DNA of 64,000 nucleotides from CBDBJK01 sp965206395 (GTDB lineage: Bacteria; Chloroflexota; Dehalococcoidia; Lucifugimonadales; CATOSD01): contig CBDBJK010000036.1 in the NCBI GenBank assembly GCA_965206395.1, positions 1-64,000 of the forward strand, read 5' to 3'. Below the pieces are notes generated by a model that saw nothing but the letters and a program-made list of their open reading frames with translations, was not told the DNA's origin and did no database searches. The position numbers were made by a program, and so were the translations under genes. The first letter of the stretch is position 1; the number at the start of each line of letters is the position of its first letter. Below, one piece after another: positions 63,903-64,000 of the stretch.

Positions 63903-64000
63903 CTAGTTGAGCGACCCCGGATGCCCCGGCATGCCGAACATCGGGCAGCCCGCACACGACATCTGCTGTCCACACGGCGCTGTAGTCGCCTGTGCTGTCG
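63903..64000 (-). CDS. Partial CDS, C terminus of an unknown protein
   Basis: The minus-strand frame enters from the right edge and reads TTAPCGQQMSCAGCPMFGMP then GHPGSLN and TAG at 63903. The CxxC pair and natural-looking tail suggest a real gene ending here, convergent with the exporter. Too short to identify. Confidence 0.4.
   Translation of the reverse strand, partial: TAQATTAPCGQQMSCAGCPMFGMPGHPGSLN

Overview
The window is an IS-riddled chromosomal stretch from a high-GC bacterium with a genome in flux. No rRNA, tRNA or marker gene is present, so taxonomy is inference only. The paired thiolase-like and DUF35 genes, cadherin-repeat and collagen-like surface proteins, replication-relaxation proteins and many serine recombinases and transposases together fit an uncultured, possibly host-associated Chloroflexota (SAR202/Dehalococcoidia-like) lineage. 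I hold that assignment loosely.

Layout. 1-4.5 kb: branched-chain amino-acid-type ABC transporter (livG end, livF, livH, livM on +, livK lipoprotein convergent on -). 4.6-7.0 kb: an IS3 element next to a broken IS630 transposase. 7.25-9.28 kb: a GT39-like membrane glycosyltransferase. 9.7-14.3 kb: IS remnants, a broken IS5 copy, a PIN fragment and a DUF499-type anti-phage ATPase killed by one stop codon and truncated. 14.3-19.5 kb: three IS1380 copies bracketing an OmpR-type response regulator/histidine kinase operon. 19.6-22.1 kb: a VOC (glyoxalase-fold) gene split by an intact IS1182 element and by a 165-bp MITE-like element. 22.2-28.9 kb: a secreted cadherin-repeat giant gene broken by several frameshifts, then an intact collagen-like surface protein with a C-terminal membrane anchor.

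29-50.3 kb is a mobile-element zone: two replication-relaxation proteins, three large serine recombinases plus a remnant, VapBC and HigBA toxin-antitoxin pairs, a single-chain type IIG-like restriction-modification enzyme, a sacsin-like remnant, an IS66 element, and an unfamiliar pair of genes (membrane-anchored nucleotidyltransferase plus small partner). A ~22-bp motif recurs at 29.04, 45.93 and 48.58 kb and may mark integration sites. 50.4-52 kb holds the strongest candidate for an undescribed defence module: a zinc-ribbon TIR protein with a PD-(D/E)XK-like partner, whose 5' end abuts an IS.

52-58.5 kb: nested IS5-family elements, then two tandem IS630 copies and an IS5 copy that together split one secreted-protein gene. 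58.7-60.4 kb: thiolase-like/DUF35 operon. 60.5-63.9 kb: an ABC-2 exporter whose ATPase gene is cut by an IS5 copy with a perfect CTAG target duplication.

A recurring theme is that host genes can be reconstructed across IS insertions, and that many disruptions are single-base. These could be true pseudogenes or residual sequencing errors; raw-read mapping would separate the two.
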